DNA of 64,000 bases from Massilia yuzhufengensis (GTDB taxonomy: Bacteria; Pseudomonadota; Gammaproteobacteria; Burkholderiales; Burkholderiaceae_D). Position 1 is the first letter of the stretch. Every line of letters starts with the position of its first letter. The notes under the pieces were generated by a model, which saw nothing but the letters and a program-made list of their open reading frames with translations, had not been told where the DNA came from and ran no database searches. Shown here one piece after another: positions 54,280 through 63,963 of the stretch. The stretch covers positions 62,001-126,000 of the forward strand of contig NZ_FOLD01000001.1 in NCBI RefSeq assembly GCF_900112225.1, in the 5' to 3' direction. A program made the translations under genes and the position numbers.

Positions 54280-55725
54280 TCAGACGGCGCCAATCACGCC
54301 GGCCATCAGGTTATGCACCGACGTGATCTTGTCGCCGACTTCCACGCCGGCCTCGGTCAGGCGGAATTCGCAGATGTGGTGGCTGTGCTCGCCATGACGC
54401 TTCTTGAGCACGGCGATGGCCTTGCGCACGTCGCCGTGGCGCTCGTAGAAACGCAGCGAGATCATATTGTCGGTCATCAGGCTCAAGGCATCGGGCTCGC
54501 GCGAGGTGTCCAGGTTGGCCGAATGGGCGCCGATGACGATCGACATCACGCCCATGTTGGCCAGGTAGGAGAACAGCTCGTTCATCTGCAGCAGCATGGC
54601 GCGCTCTTCGCGAATCACATCCAGGTAGGAATTGATACTGTCGATGATGACCAGGCGCACCCCATGGTCTTCCACGTGGCGCCGCACCTTCCAAATGAAG
54701 GCGCCGGGAGAAATCCGTGAAGGGTTGATGCGGTTGATCAGGAAACCGGGCGGATCCTCCAGGCCCTGGTCGCTGCCCATGTGGTTGATCATGCGCGAGC
54801 GCAAGGTCATTTCGGTTTCATCGAAGGTGAAGTAGGCCGCCTTTCCGCCGGAGTCGATCATCGACATTGCGTACTGCAGCGCCAGCGTCGACTTTCCCAC
54901 GCCGGACGGGCCGACGATCATGGTCGAGGTGCCCGACACCAGGCCGCCGCCGAGCAGCGCATCGAGCCCAGGGGCGCGGCTGAGCAATTCGGTCCGCTCG
55001 TGGGGCTGGGAGTGCTCTTCGGCGATCAGGCTCGGAAAGACCAGTATTTCGCCCGCGGTGATGGCGAAGTCGTGCCATCCGCTCTGGAAGTCGCCGCCGC
55101 GCAGCTTGGTCACCCGCAGGGTGCGTCGCGCCGACCCGAAGGTGCGCTCGCGCACTTCCAGGCACAGGGCGCCATGGACCGCACTTTGCAGCTCGTATTC
55201 GCGCCCTTCCGAGGTCAGGTCGTCGAGTAGCAGGATGGTGGCATCCAGGGTCGACAGCTGGTGGCGCAGCTGGATGATCTGGCGCCGGTAGTGCGAGCTG
55301 TCCTGGGCCAGCAGGCGGATTTCCGCCATGGAATCGATGACCACCCGGTCGGGACGGTGCTCGCGCACGGTGCCGGCGATCGCATCGACCAGCTTCGACA
55401 GTTCGCTGTCGGTAGGTAGCAGCACGCTCTGCTCGCGGCCCGGTGCATCGTCGACCGGCATGCGTTCGCTGATATGGACGCCGTCGAGCGACCAGTGATG
55501 GTTGCGTGCCGTTGAAAGCAGCTCCTGGCGCGTCTCCGACAAGGTGATGTACAGGCTTTTCTGGCCCGCCTTGACGCCTTCGATCAGGTAGCGCAGGCCG
55601 ATGGTCGTCTTGCCTGTACCGGGACGGCCTTCCACCAGGTGAATCCGGCCGGGAAGCAGGCCTCCGCGCAGTACGGCGTCGAGCTCGGGAATGCCGGTAG
55701 GCAGGCGGGTAACGCATTGATCCAT
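54280..55725 (-). CDS. KaiC-like double-domain ATPase, copy 2
   Basis: A 481-residue KaiC-type protein. Walker A motifs are EGRPGTGKTT (32-41) and GPSGVGKST (272-280). The acidic pair of the second domain is Asp-Glu (FTFDETE); the first has only one acid (ITLSETR). By eye alignment, Ser415 occupies the Ser431 position of cyanobacterial KaiC and Leu416 the Thr432 position. ATG 55725 has GAGG upstream and is preferred to TTG 55752. It is the first gene of the four-gene operon and differs clearly from copy 1, so it is not a recent duplication. Confidence 0.9.
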   Translation of the reverse strand: MDQCVTRLPTGIPELDAVLRGGLLPGRIHLVEGRPGTGKTTIGLRYLIEGVKAGQKSLYITLSETRQELLSTARNHHWSLDGVHISERMPVDDAPGREQSVLLPTDSELSKLVDAIAGTVREHRPDRVVIDSMAEIRLLAQDSSHYRRQIIQLRHQLSTLDATILLLDDLTSEGREYELQSAVHGALCLEVRERTFGSARRTLRVTKLRGGDFQSGWHDFAITAGEILVFPSLIAEEHSQPHERTELLSRAPGLDALLGGGLVSGTSTMIVGPSGVGKSTLALQYAMSMIDSGGKAAYFTFDETEMTLRSRMINHMGSDQGLEDPPGFLINRINPSRISPGAFIWKVRRHVEDHGVRLVIIDSINSYLDVIREERAMLLQMNELFSYLANMGVMSIVIGAHSANLDTSREPDALSLMTDNMISLRFYERHGDVRKAIAVLKKRHGEHSHHICEFRLTEAGVEVGDKITSVHNLMAGVIGAV

Positions 55726-55903
55726 AGCTTGCCTCGATGAACTTTCCTGCAAACAGGCTCTGCTTGCAATTGGATGGACGCTTCAGCGTCAATATGTATC
55801 TGATTGTATCCCTATGCACGTTGAATTGTTGACACGATTGAAACATCACGTTCAGCACAAGGCGCCCGCACCGGACGCTCCCGTGGCCGTTGCTGACTCA
55901 AAA

Positions 55904-55930
55904 AGAAAACGACCCGAAGGGTCGTTTTCT
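55904..55930 (-). terminator. rho-independent terminator after glmS
   Basis: A 12-bp perfect stem (AGAAAACGACCC with its complement) with a three-base loop, followed on the minus strand by five T residues, 48 bases past the glmS stop. Confidence 0.85.
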
Positions 55931-55977
55931 GGAGCACTTGCGCTCTGACATACGCGGCGGCGTGGCGCCACCCGTAT

Positions 55978-57807
55978 TTATTCCACCGTCACCGATTTCG
56001 CCAGGTTGCGCGGCTTGTCCACATCGGTGCCGCGGGCCAGCGCGGTGTGGTAAGCGAGCAGTTGCAGCGCGGCCACGTGCAGGATCGGCGACAGGTCGCC
56101 ATAGTGCTCCGGCAGGCGGATCACATGCACGCCGTCACCCGAAGTGATGCGCGAGTCAACGTCGGCGAAGACGTAGAGCTGGCCGCCGCGGGCGCGCACT
56201 TCCTGCATGTTCGACTTCAGCTTTTCCAGCAGCGCATCGTTCGGGGCGATCGTGACCACCGGCATCTCTTCCGTCACCAGCGCCAGCGGGCCGTGCTTCA
56301 GCTCGCCTGCCGGATAGGCTTCGGCGTGGATGTACGAGATTTCCTTGAGCTTCAGCGCGCCCTCCAGCGCGATCGGGTAGTGCATGCCGCGGCCCAGGAA
56401 CAGCGCGTTTTCCTTGCGGGCGAATTCTTCGGCCCAGGCGATGATCTGCGGCTCCAGCGCCAGCACCGAGCTCAGCGCGACCGGCAGGTGGCGCATCTGC
56501 TTGAGGTGGGCGGCTTCTTCTTCTTCGGTGAGGCGGCCATTGACTTGCGCCAGCGTCAGCGTGAGCAGGAACAGCGCGGCCAGCTGGGTGGTGAAGGCCT
56601 TGGTGGAAGCCACGCCCACTTCGACGCCGGCGCGGGTGATGTAGGCCAGCTTGCACTCGCGCACCATGGCGCTGGTGGACACGTTGCAGATGGTGAGCGT
56701 ATGCGGCATGCCGAGGCTGCGCGCGTGCTTGAGCGCGGCCAGGGTGTCGGCCGTTTCGCCGCTCTGGGTGATGGTGACGACCAGAGTTTGCGGGTTGGGC
56801 ACGCTGTCGCGGTAGCGGTATTCGCTCGCGATCTCGACGCTGACCGGGACCTTGGCGATCGATTCGATCCAGTATTTCGCGGTCAGGCCGGCGTAGTAGC
56901 TGGTGCCGCAGGCCAGGATCAGCACGCGGTCGATTTCCTTGAACACGCCATAGGCGCCGTCGCCGAACAGTTCCGGCATGATGCCTGTCACGCCCTCGAG
57001 GGTGTCGCCGATGACGCGCGGCTGCTCGAAGATTTCCTTTTGCATGTAGTGGCGGTACGGGCCGAGCTCGGCCGCGCCGGTGTGGGCGTGCACGGTCTTC
57101 ACTTCGCGCTCGGCCGGACGGCCTTCGGCATCGACGATCCAGTAGCGCGCCAGCTGCAGGTCAACGACGTCGCCTTCTTCCAGGTAGATGATCTGGTTGG
57201 TGGTGCCGGCCAGCGCCATCGCGTCCGAGGCGACGAAATTCTCGCCTTCGCCCACGCCGAGGATCAGCGGCGAGCCCTGGCGGGCCGCGACGACGCGGTG
57301 CGGCTCTTCGCGCGCGAACACGGCGATGGCGTAGGCGCCATGCAGGCGCTTGACGGCTTGCTGGACGGTCTCGAACAGGTCGCCCGTATACATGTGGTCG
57401 ACCAGGTGGGCGATGACTTCGGTATCGGTCTGGCTGGTGAACACGTAGCCGAGGCCTTTCAGCTCGGCGCGCAGCTCGTCGTGGTTTTCGATGATGCCGT
57501 TGTGGACAAGTGCGATGCGGGCATTGTCTTCGGTGGGCGAGAAGTGCGGGTGGGCATTGTGCGAGGCCGGGGCGCCGTGGGTGGCCCAGCGGGTGTGGGC
57601 GATGCCGGTGAAGCCGTCCAGGCGCGCTTCGCGCACCTGCGATTCGAGGTCGGTCACGCGCGAGGTGCTGCGCGAGCGGGTCAGTTTGCCATCGAGGTGC
57701 ACGGCGACGCCGCAGGAGTCATAACCACGGTATTCGAGGCGTTTGAGGCCTTCGATCAGGACTGGGGTGATGTTGCGCTTGGCGACTGCACCGACGATAC
57801 CGCACAT
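55978..57807 (-). CDS. glmS: glutamine-fructose-6-phosphate aminotransferase (isomerising)
   Basis: A 609-residue enzyme that makes glucosamine-6-phosphate, the first step to UDP-GlcNAc for peptidoglycan and LPS. Cys2 ([11 protein letters not shown]) is the glutaminase nucleophile; the two SIS domains hold [10 protein letters not shown] and TQSGETADT; and the end [13 protein letters not shown] is the conserved C-terminus. Together with glmU, 58562-59938, it supplies the same pathway. No glmS ribozyme-like leader is visible. Confidence 0.97.
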   Translation of the reverse strand: MCGIVGAVAKRNITPVLIEGLKRLEYRGYDSCGVAVHLDGKLTRSRSTSRVTDLESQVREARLDGFTGIAHTRWATHGAPASHNAHPHFSPTEDNARIALVHNGIIENHDELRAELKGLGYVFTSQTDTEVIAHLVDHMYTGDLFETVQQAVKRLHGAYAIAVFAREEPHRVVAARQGSPLILGVGEGENFVASDAMALAGTTNQIIYLEEGDVVDLQLARYWIVDAEGRPAEREVKTVHAHTGAAELGPYRHYMQKEIFEQPRVIGDTLEGVTGIMPELFGDGAYGVFKEIDRVLILACGTSYYAGLTAKYWIESIAKVPVSVEIASEYRYRDSVPNPQTLVVTITQSGETADTLAALKHARSLGMPHTLTICNVSTSAMVRECKLAYITRAGVEVGVASTKAFTTQLAALFLLTLTLAQVNGRLTEEEEAAHLKQMRHLPVALSSVLALEPQIIAWAEEFARKENALFLGRGMHYPIALEGALKLKEISYIHAEAYPAGELKHGPLALVTEEMPVVTIAPNDALLEKLKSNMQEVRARGGQLYVFADVDSRITSGDGVHVIRLPEHYGDLSPILHVAALQLLAYHTALARGTDVDKPRNLAKSVTVE

Positions 57808-57859
57808 AGTAGACCTCGTTTAAAGTTTGACAATAAATACTATCCTAGAGCAACTAGCG

Positions 57860-57964
57860 TGAAATAAGCTTTCATTTTCACGCAGTTTTTGTTAGATTAT
57901 TTCATTGATTACGAGTGATGAAATATTCTTTCATATAGAGCGATTTTATTAACTATTATTTCAT
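57860..57964. promoter_or_regulatory. phased TTTCAT array, probable Lrp/AsnC operator
   Basis: TTTCAT occurs at 57870-57875, 57900-57905, 57929-57934 and 57959-57964, that is, every 30, 29 and 30 bases, close to three helical turns. Two copies are halves of inverted repeats: TGAAA-5-TTTCA at 57860-57874 and ATGAAA-5-TTTCAT at 57918-57934. The array fills the space between the divergent glmS and Lrp/AsnC genes and fits a regulator that wraps DNA around an octamer. Operator function is inferred. Confidence 0.55.
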
Positions 57965-58438
57965 ATGATGTCAGAACAACCATCCCTTGACGACCTCGAT
58001 CGTCGCATCCTGAATGTATTGCAGGCTGATGCATCGCATACGAATACCGAATTGGCCGAGCTGGTCCATGTCTCGCCGCCCACCTGTTTGCGCCGGGTGA
58101 AACAGCTCACGGACAATGGCGTGATCGAACGCCAGGTCGCCATCGTGGCGCCCGACAAGGTCGGGGCCGGCCTGAGCGCCATCGTGGAGATCACGCTGGA
58201 CGTGCAGGCCGCCGAGCGCATGGAGGAGTTCGAGCGCCTGGTAGCCACCGAAGCGGCCGCCCTGCAGTGCTACCGCGTGACCCCTGGGCCGGATTTCGTG
58301 CTGGTGGTACAGGTGGCGGACATGCCCGCCTACCACGCGCTCGCCCACCGCCTGTTCACCGCGCATGCGAATGTGCGCAACGTGAAAGCCTACTTTTCCA
58401 CGCACCGCTCCAAATTCGATACGCGGATCGCCGTCTAG
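57965..58438 (+). CDS. Lrp/AsnC family transcriptional regulator
   Basis: A 157-residue regulator. The N-terminal helix-turn-helix (DDLDRRILNVLQADASHTN, SPPTCLRRVKQL) is followed by a RAM effector domain (VAIVAPDKVGAGLSAIVEIT to the end). It resembles Bkd-type or general Lrp-like regulators that sense amino acids. Two adjacent ATGs at 57965 and 57968 could start it. A regularly spaced TTTCAT array lies immediately upstream, suggesting autoregulation and possibly control of glmS. Confidence 0.92.
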   Translation: MMSEQPSLDDLDRRILNVLQADASHTNTELAELVHVSPPTCLRRVKQLTDNGVIERQVAIVAPDKVGAGLSAIVEITLDVQAAERMEEFERLVATEAAALQCYRVTPGPDFVLVVQVADMPAYHALAHRLFTAHANVRNVKAYFSTHRSKFDTRIAV

Positions 58439-58453
58439 CCGACCCGCGGCAGC

Positions 58454-58474
58454 TGTGGATAACTTTGTGGATGA
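58454..58474. promoter_or_regulatory. two DnaA-box-like 9-mers
   Basis: TGTGGATAA at 58454-58462 is an exact reverse complement of the consensus DnaA box, and TGTGGATGA at 58466-58474 differs by one base. They lie between the Lrp-type gene and glmU. With only two sites and no AT-rich unwinding region this is not an origin; a titration or regulatory site is possible. Confidence 0.25.
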
Positions 58475-58561
58475 GCACTGGAAGAAGCACAGGACAAGCA
58501 CGGTATTACCCTGTGGTTTTCTTGTGTTCTTCCTGTGATTAGCCTGTCAGTATCCAGTGGA

Positions 58562-59938
58562 TTACTTTTTCACTTTCACTGGGCGGGTCCAGCCATCGAG
58601 GGTCATTTGCTTCGGACGCGAGATGGTCAGCTTGCCGGCCGGCGCGTCCTTGGTGAGGGTCGTGCCCGCACCCAGGGTCGCACCCTTGCCGACGGTCACC
58701 GGCGCCACCAGCTGGCTGTCGCTGCCGATGAAGGCGTCGTCTTCGATCACGGTGCGGAATTTATTGGCGCCATCGTAGTTGCAGGTAATGGTGCCTGCGC
58801 CAATGTTGACGCGTGAGCCGATGGTAGCGTCGCCAATATAGGCCAGGTGGTTGGCCTTGCTGTGCGCGGCCACCGTGGCGTTCTTGATTTCCACAAAGTT
58901 ACCCACATGGACGTCTTCGCCCAGTTCGGTGCCCGGACGCAGGCGCGCATACGGGCCGATCTGCGACTTGTCGCCCACTACTGCGTCTTCGATATGGCAG
59001 AACGGCTTGATGGTGGCGCCGGCGCCAACCGTCGCATTGACCAGCACGCAGTGCGGCCCGACCGTCACGCCGTCGGCCAGCTCGACCCGGCCTTCGAACA
59101 CGCAGCCGACGTCGATCACGACATCGCGCCCGCAAACCAGCTCGCCGCGCACATCGATGCGGGCCGGGTCCATCAGGGTCACGCCGCGTTCCAGCAGGGC
59201 GTGGGCGATGTTCAGCTGGTGGCGGCGTTCCAGTTCGGCCAGCTGCACCTTGCTGTTGACGCCAGCCACTTCCCATTCGGCCGAGGGCTGGGCCGACACC
59301 ACCGGCACGCCATCGGCGACCGCCTGGGCCACGATGTCGGTCAGGTAGTACTCGCCCTGCGCGTTATTGTTCGACAGGGCCGCCAGCCACTTTTTCAGGT
59401 GAACGGTCGGCACGACCATGATGCCGCTGTTGATTTCGCGGATCGCGCGCTCGGCTTCGCTCGCATCTTTCTCTTCGACGATGCGCACGATGCTGCCGTT
59501 CTCGCGCACGATGCGGCCCAGGCCGAATGGGTTGGCCTGCTCGACGGTGAGGATGGCCAGCTTGTCGCTACCGGCGGCCTCGACCAGGCGGGCCAGCGAG
59601 GCGGCGGTGGTCAGCGGCACGTCGCCGTACAGCACCAGGGTCGGCACGCCTTCATCGAGCTGGGGCACGCCCTGCATCACCGCGTGGCCGGTGCCGAGCT
59701 GCGGCTGCTGCAGCGCGGTCTCGATCGCGACGCCGGTTTCCAGCGTCAACTTGCCGACCATCTCAGGCACCGCTGCGCCCCCGTGTCCGTAAATCACGCA
59801 TAATTTACTCGGCGATAAGCTGCGGGCGGTATCGATGACGTGCCGCAGCAGCGGTTTCCCCGCCAACGGATGCAAGACTTTCGGCAATGCAGACTGCATG
59901 CGCTTTCCCATGCCGGCGGCGAGGATCACAACGTTCAT
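58562..59938 (-). CDS. glmU: bifunctional UDP-GlcNAc pyrophosphorylase/GlcN-1-P acetyltransferase
   Basis: A 458-residue enzyme. The N-terminal nucleotidyltransferase starts [20 protein letters not shown]; the C-terminal left-handed beta-helix has the repeated hexapeptides ([20 protein letters not shown]) and the acetyl-CoA site. It makes UDP-GlcNAc from glucosamine-1-phosphate. The end of the protein ([19 protein letters not shown]) is normal. It is divergent from a DUF6279 lipoprotein gene with 25 bases between starts. Confidence 0.97.
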   Translation of the reverse strand: MNVVILAAGMGKRMQSALPKVLHPLAGKPLLRHVIDTARSLSPSKLCVIYGHGGAAVPEMVGKLTLETGVAIETALQQPQLGTGHAVMQGVPQLDEGVPTLVLYGDVPLTTAASLARLVEAAGSDKLAILTVEQANPFGLGRIVRENGSIVRIVEEKDASEAERAIREINSGIMVVPTVHLKKWLAALSNNNAQGEYYLTDIVAQAVADGVPVVSAQPSAEWEVAGVNSKVQLAELERRHQLNIAHALLERGVTLMDPARIDVRGELVCGRDVVIDVGCVFEGRVELADGVTVGPHCVLVNATVGAGATIKPFCHIEDAVVGDKSQIGPYARLRPGTELGEDVHVGNFVEIKNATVAAHSKANHLAYIGDATIGSRVNIGAGTITCNYDGANKFRTVIEDDAFIGSDSQLVAPVTVGKGATLGAGTTLTKDAPAGKLTISRPKQMTLDGWTRPVKVKK

Positions 59939-59963
59939 AAGCCGTTCTCAAAAAGTTGATAAT

Positions 59964-60857
59964 ATGAAAAAGTTTAACACGCCAAGTAACGTTTTCCAGC
60001 GCACTATTGCGCTCTTCATGGTGCTGGTGCTGGCGCTCGCCGCTGGCTGCAGCTCGGTACGTTTCACGTACAACCAGGGCGATACCTTGCTGTACTGGTG
60101 GTTGGATTCCTATGCCGACCTGGAAGGTTCCCAAGCCGACATCGCCAAGCGCGACATCGACAAACTGTTCCGCTGGCACCGCCAGACCCAGCTGCGCGAC
60201 TATGCGGCGCTGCTCGGCAACATGCAGCGCCAGCTGGCGGGCAACCCCACCCAGGCCGACCTGATCAACACCTACAAGGAAATCCGCGTGCGCGGCGAGC
60301 GCCTGGCTGCCCATGCCGTGCCGGAGTTGACCACGCTGGCACTGTCCATCAAACCAGACCAGATTGCCGATATCGAAAGCAAATTTAATTCAAAAAACGC
60401 CGACTACCGCAAAAAATTCCTCGATGGCTCGCTTGAAAAGCGCCAGAAAGCCCGTTTCAAGAAGTCGATGGATCAGTTCGAACTCTGGTTCGGCAATTTC
60501 AGCAGCGAACAGGAAACCACCCTGCGCCGCGCCTCGGATGCGCGCCCGCTCGACAACGATGCCTGGCTGGAAGAGCGGGTCTGGCGCCAGCGCCGCATCC
60601 TGGCCCTGCTGCGCAAGTTCCAGCAGGAAAAGCCGAACCGCGAACAGGCGGCGGCGCAGATCCAGGCCATGCAGCGCGAGCTGTTCGGCCGCATGGAATC
60701 GCCCGAGCGCAAGGCTTTCTATGACAGCAGCGTCGACCAGACCACGAAGTACATCATGACCGCCATCCGCATCGCCACCCCGGCGCAGAAGAAGCACGCG
60801 CAAGACCGCATGCAGGGCTGGATCAACGACTTCCAGACCCTGGCGACCGGTAAATAA
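59964..60857 (+). CDS. DUF6279 family lipoprotein
   Basis: A 297-residue lipoprotein. The signal peptide ends in the lipobox ALAAGC (Cys about residue 29), followed by SSVRFTYNQGDTLLYWWLDS, the conserved family start, and a long helical, charged body (LFRWHRQTQLRDYAALLGNM, FKKSMDQFELWFGNFSSEQE). Lipidation would place it in the inner or outer membrane facing the periplasm. Function unknown. The ATG at 59964 was chosen because the signal peptide begins there. Confidence 0.86.
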   Translation: MKKFNTPSNVFQRTIALFMVLVLALAAGCSSVRFTYNQGDTLLYWWLDSYADLEGSQADIAKRDIDKLFRWHRQTQLRDYAALLGNMQRQLAGNPTQADLINTYKEIRVRGERLAAHAVPELTTLALSIKPDQIADIESKFNSKNADYRKKFLDGSLEKRQKARFKKSMDQFELWFGNFSSEQETTLRRASDARPLDNDAWLEERVWRQRRILALLRKFQQEKPNREQAAAQIQAMQRELFGRMESPERKAFYDSSVDQTTKYIMTAIRIATPAQKKHAQDRMQGWINDFQTLATGK

Positions 60858-60911
60858 CGAGGGCAGGGCGGCCCCCATAATGATGCAAATGCCCATGCTA
60901 TAGTGCCGCCC

Positions 60912-61577
60912 ATGCAAAAGAAGTCCTCCTCATTCCAGCCCAACCGGACGCCAAATAAGCCGTCCCACGGCACTCCCCGCCTGGCCCCGCGCCAGGTCCG
61001 CATCATCGGCGGCGCCTGGAAGCGCATGCTGCTGCCGGTCCTCGACGCCGAAGGCCTGCGCCCCACCCCCGACCGCGTGCGCGAGACCGTGTTCAACTGG
61101 ATCAACCACCAGCTCGGCAGCGACTGGGCCGGCGCCCATTTCCTCGACCTGTTCGCCGGTTCCGGCGCCCTCGGCTTCGAAGCGGCCAGCCGCGGCGCCG
61201 CGTCGGTCACCATGGTGGACAACCACGGCCCCGCGGCACGCCAGCTCGAGGACAACCGCGAGAAGCTCAAGGCCGGCAACGTCAAGGTGCTGCGCGCCGA
61301 CGCCCTGGCCCTGGTGCGCGACCTGGCCGCGCGTGGCCAGCGTTTCGACCTGATCTTCCTCGACCCGCCCTACCAGCTGGGCCTGCTCAGCCAGATCCTG
61401 CCGCTGTGTCCGGCCGTCCTGAACGACGGCGGCCTGGTCTATGCCGAGACCGGCGAGCCGCTGCCCGCCCAGGGTGATGAGGTCCCCGACTGGCTGTCCG
61501 GCTGGGATGCGATCCGCGAAGACAAGGCAGGCATGGTCTATTACTACCTGCTGAAACCGCACACGGACGGTGCTTGA
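60912..61577 (+). CDS. rsmD: 16S rRNA (guanine(966)-N2)-methyltransferase
   Basis: A 221-residue SAM-dependent methylase. VRIIGGAWKRMLLPV and RPTPDRVRETVFNW form the conserved N-terminal region, LDLFAGSGALGFEAASRGA is motif I, and FLDPPY is the catalytic (D/N)PPY motif IV. It methylates G966 of 16S rRNA. ATG 60912 is preferred; GTG 60903 is in frame and would add three residues. Downstream coaD is its usual neighbour. Confidence 0.95.
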   Translation: MQKKSSSFQPNRTPNKPSHGTPRLAPRQVRIIGGAWKRMLLPVLDAEGLRPTPDRVRETVFNWINHQLGSDWAGAHFLDLFAGSGALGFEAASRGAASVTMVDNHGPAARQLEDNREKLKAGNVKVLRADALALVRDLAARGQRFDLIFLDPPYQLGLLSQILPLCPAVLNDGGLVYAETGEPLPAQGDEVPDWLSGWDAIREDKAGMVYYYLLKPHTDGA

Positions 61578-61671
61578 CCCGTCCAGGCCCATCGAAGCTG
61601 CACAAAGATTGGGCAAGAAGCGCCCCTTACTGGGGCGGCTGCCGGATTTTCAGGCATAATGCGCGTTCTGA

Positions 61672-62484
<813 letters not shown>

Positions 62485-62495
62485 CCTGATCCACC

Positions 62496-62521
62496 AACCG
62501 GCTCCCAGGCCGGTTTTTTTT
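62496..62521 (+). terminator. rho-independent terminator after the ferredoxin gene
   Basis: A seven-bp stem (AACCGGC with GCCGGTT), a six-base loop, then a run of T residues, 12 bases past the stop codon. Confidence 0.88.
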
Positions 62522-62603
62522 CGCCTTCATCCGGCAGCGCGGACGTCCCGCATGTGTGTGCGCCCGCGCATAACGCGCATTTTCAGCGTGCTATCCTGAA
62601 TTC

Positions 62604-63155
62604 ATGGATGCGGCAGACGACCCGAAAGAAGCCATTCCCTCCGCCATGCACGAGCACCTCGGCATGGTGTCGGAATTCTATGCGCGCCATAACGAAGAAG
62701 TCACGCCTGCCCAGCGCGCGGTCGAACAAATCAGCCTGTTCCTCGGCAGTCCCGGCTATGTTGTCGGCAATCTGATCTTCGTCGTGACCTGGATCGCCCT
62801 CAATCTGCTGGCGCCGAGCCTCGATTTGCCGCAATGGGACGAGCCGCCATTCTTCTGGCTACAGGGCATCATCGCGCTGAATGCCTTCGTGATCTCTACC
62901 ACCGTGCTCATCCGCCAAAACCGGATGTCCACACTCTCCACCCAGCATGCCCATCTCGACTTGCAGGTCAACCTGCTCGCCGAGGAAAAGAGCAGCAAGA
63001 TCATCCAGATGCTGGAAGACCTGCGGCGCGACCTGCCCAATGTCCGGGACAAGATCGACCATGAGGCGGAAGAGTTGTCGAAACCGACCGATACCGAAGC
63101 GGTCCTGTCCCTCATCGAAGCGTCGTCCGAACAGCTCAACTGCGAGCGCAAGTAA
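62604..63155 (+). CDS. DUF1003 family membrane protein
   Basis: A 183-residue inner-membrane protein. PAQRAVEQISLFLGSPGYVV leads into two membrane segments (about 53-73 and 88-110, with PFFWLQGIIALNAFVIST between), followed by RQNRMSTLSTQHAHLDLQVN and a charged C-terminal helix. This is the DUF1003 pattern (FxGSxxxxxxH-like start, R-x-x-x-R-x-x-L-D-L core). Function unknown. Confidence 0.88.
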   Translation: MDAADDPKEAIPSAMHEHLGMVSEFYARHNEEVTPAQRAVEQISLFLGSPGYVVGNLIFVVTWIALNLLAPSLDLPQWDEPPFFWLQGIIALNAFVISTTVLIRQNRMSTLSTQHAHLDLQVNLLAEEKSSKIIQMLEDLRRDLPNVRDKIDHEAEELSKPTDTEAVLSLIEASSEQLNCERK

Positions 63156-63575
63156 TTCACTGCAGAGGGCTCCGGAAACCTCCGTTGGCAAACTCATGGC
63201 CTTGCTTTGCCCCTCGTTCTACCAATAATCACGAACGACACATAATAGAACGTAAATTATGTGAAACAGATCGTATAACCCATCAATATGCGCGATTTTT
63301 CCATCAAATGCGTGTTAAGTACATTTGTCCGCATAAAACCCGGGAGTAACGGCGGCCAGGAACAACTGCCGATATCAACGCTTTACTGCACTTTTTACTG
63401 ACTCAACAGTTCGTATCATGTCGTCTTCTGGAAATCCGGCAAACAGGGGCGTGCAGCATTCAATGTAACTCTTCGTGAACATTGTTAAATCAAGGTGGCG
63501 AGAAAAGCCGGATGACGAAGAGTCACCAACCTGAAGCAGCGCATTGGTCTCAAACGGGAAGGACGGACGAAAAAA
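63156..63575. other. AT-richer intergenic region without a clear gene
   Basis: No confident gene, RNA or repeat was found. The base composition is less GC-rich than the surroundings. On the minus strand one frame is open from about 63575 to a TGA at 63375; from ATG 63482 it would encode 35 residues (starting MFTKSYIECCTPLFAGF). The sequence looks protein-like, but it has no ribosome site and is short enough to be open by chance. It may be the remnant of a lost gene. Confidence 0.4.
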
Positions 63576-63604
63576 AACGCGGCGTCCAGGTCGGAGGCCG
63601 CGTT
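63570..63604 (-). terminator. terminator of the small membrane-protein gene
   Basis: The minus strand forms AACGCGGC, a 13-base loop, GCCGCGTT, followed by a T-run of seven or more. It lies 18 bases past the stop of the 66-residue gene. Confidence 0.75.
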
Positions 63605-63622
63605 CAATGGAAGAGGAAAGAA

Positions 63623-63823
63623 TCAGTGGCGTTCAGCCAGGCGCTGGGCCTTCGGTGGGCGTGGGCGCACGGTCAGGACGGCGGCGCGGCCAATGCCGAC
63701 CAGCAGCGGGCGGAAGAACAGGCCGAGACCGCCCAGCAGCGCAAGGCCGGTGGCGGTACGAAGGACTTGGCCGAGCGAAATGGCGTCGGCGGCGGTCTGG
63801 AGGAGGGTCAGCGTGGTAGACAT
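63623..63823 (-). CDS. small single-pass membrane protein, unknown function
   Basis: A 66-residue protein. One hydrophobic segment (TGLALLGGLGLFFRPLLVGI, about residues 26-45) is flanked by a polar N-terminus and a basic C-terminus (RPRPPKAQRLAERH). The ATG at 63823 lacks a strong ribosome site. A good terminator just downstream supports a real transcript. No family recognised. Confidence 0.6.
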   Translation of the reverse strand: MSTTLTLLQTAADAISLGQVLRTATGLALLGGLGLFFRPLLVGIGRAAVLTVRPRPPKAQRLAERH

Positions 63824-63963
63824 GGCGTGGGAAATGTTCAGTTGTTCACAATATAGTGCGATGCAACATATAAATCTAATTCCGTTCACTGATAGCGCTT
63901 ATGCATTCTGTGAATAGTTGATGTACACTCATAGCAATCCTGCACTGCCATTCGACCGTTCCC

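Noticed and set aside
49766..55725. Interpretation of the KaiC-like operon as a circadian clock
   Set aside because: No kaiA or kaiB is present and the Thr432 equivalent is missing in both proteins; a signalling ATPase role is more economical.
58454..58474. DnaA-box-like sites considered as a replication origin
   Set aside because: Only two sites, no AT-rich unwinding element, and no dnaA, dnaN or parAB nearby. Another TTATCCACA at 41151-41159 lies within vgrG, so single matches occur by chance.
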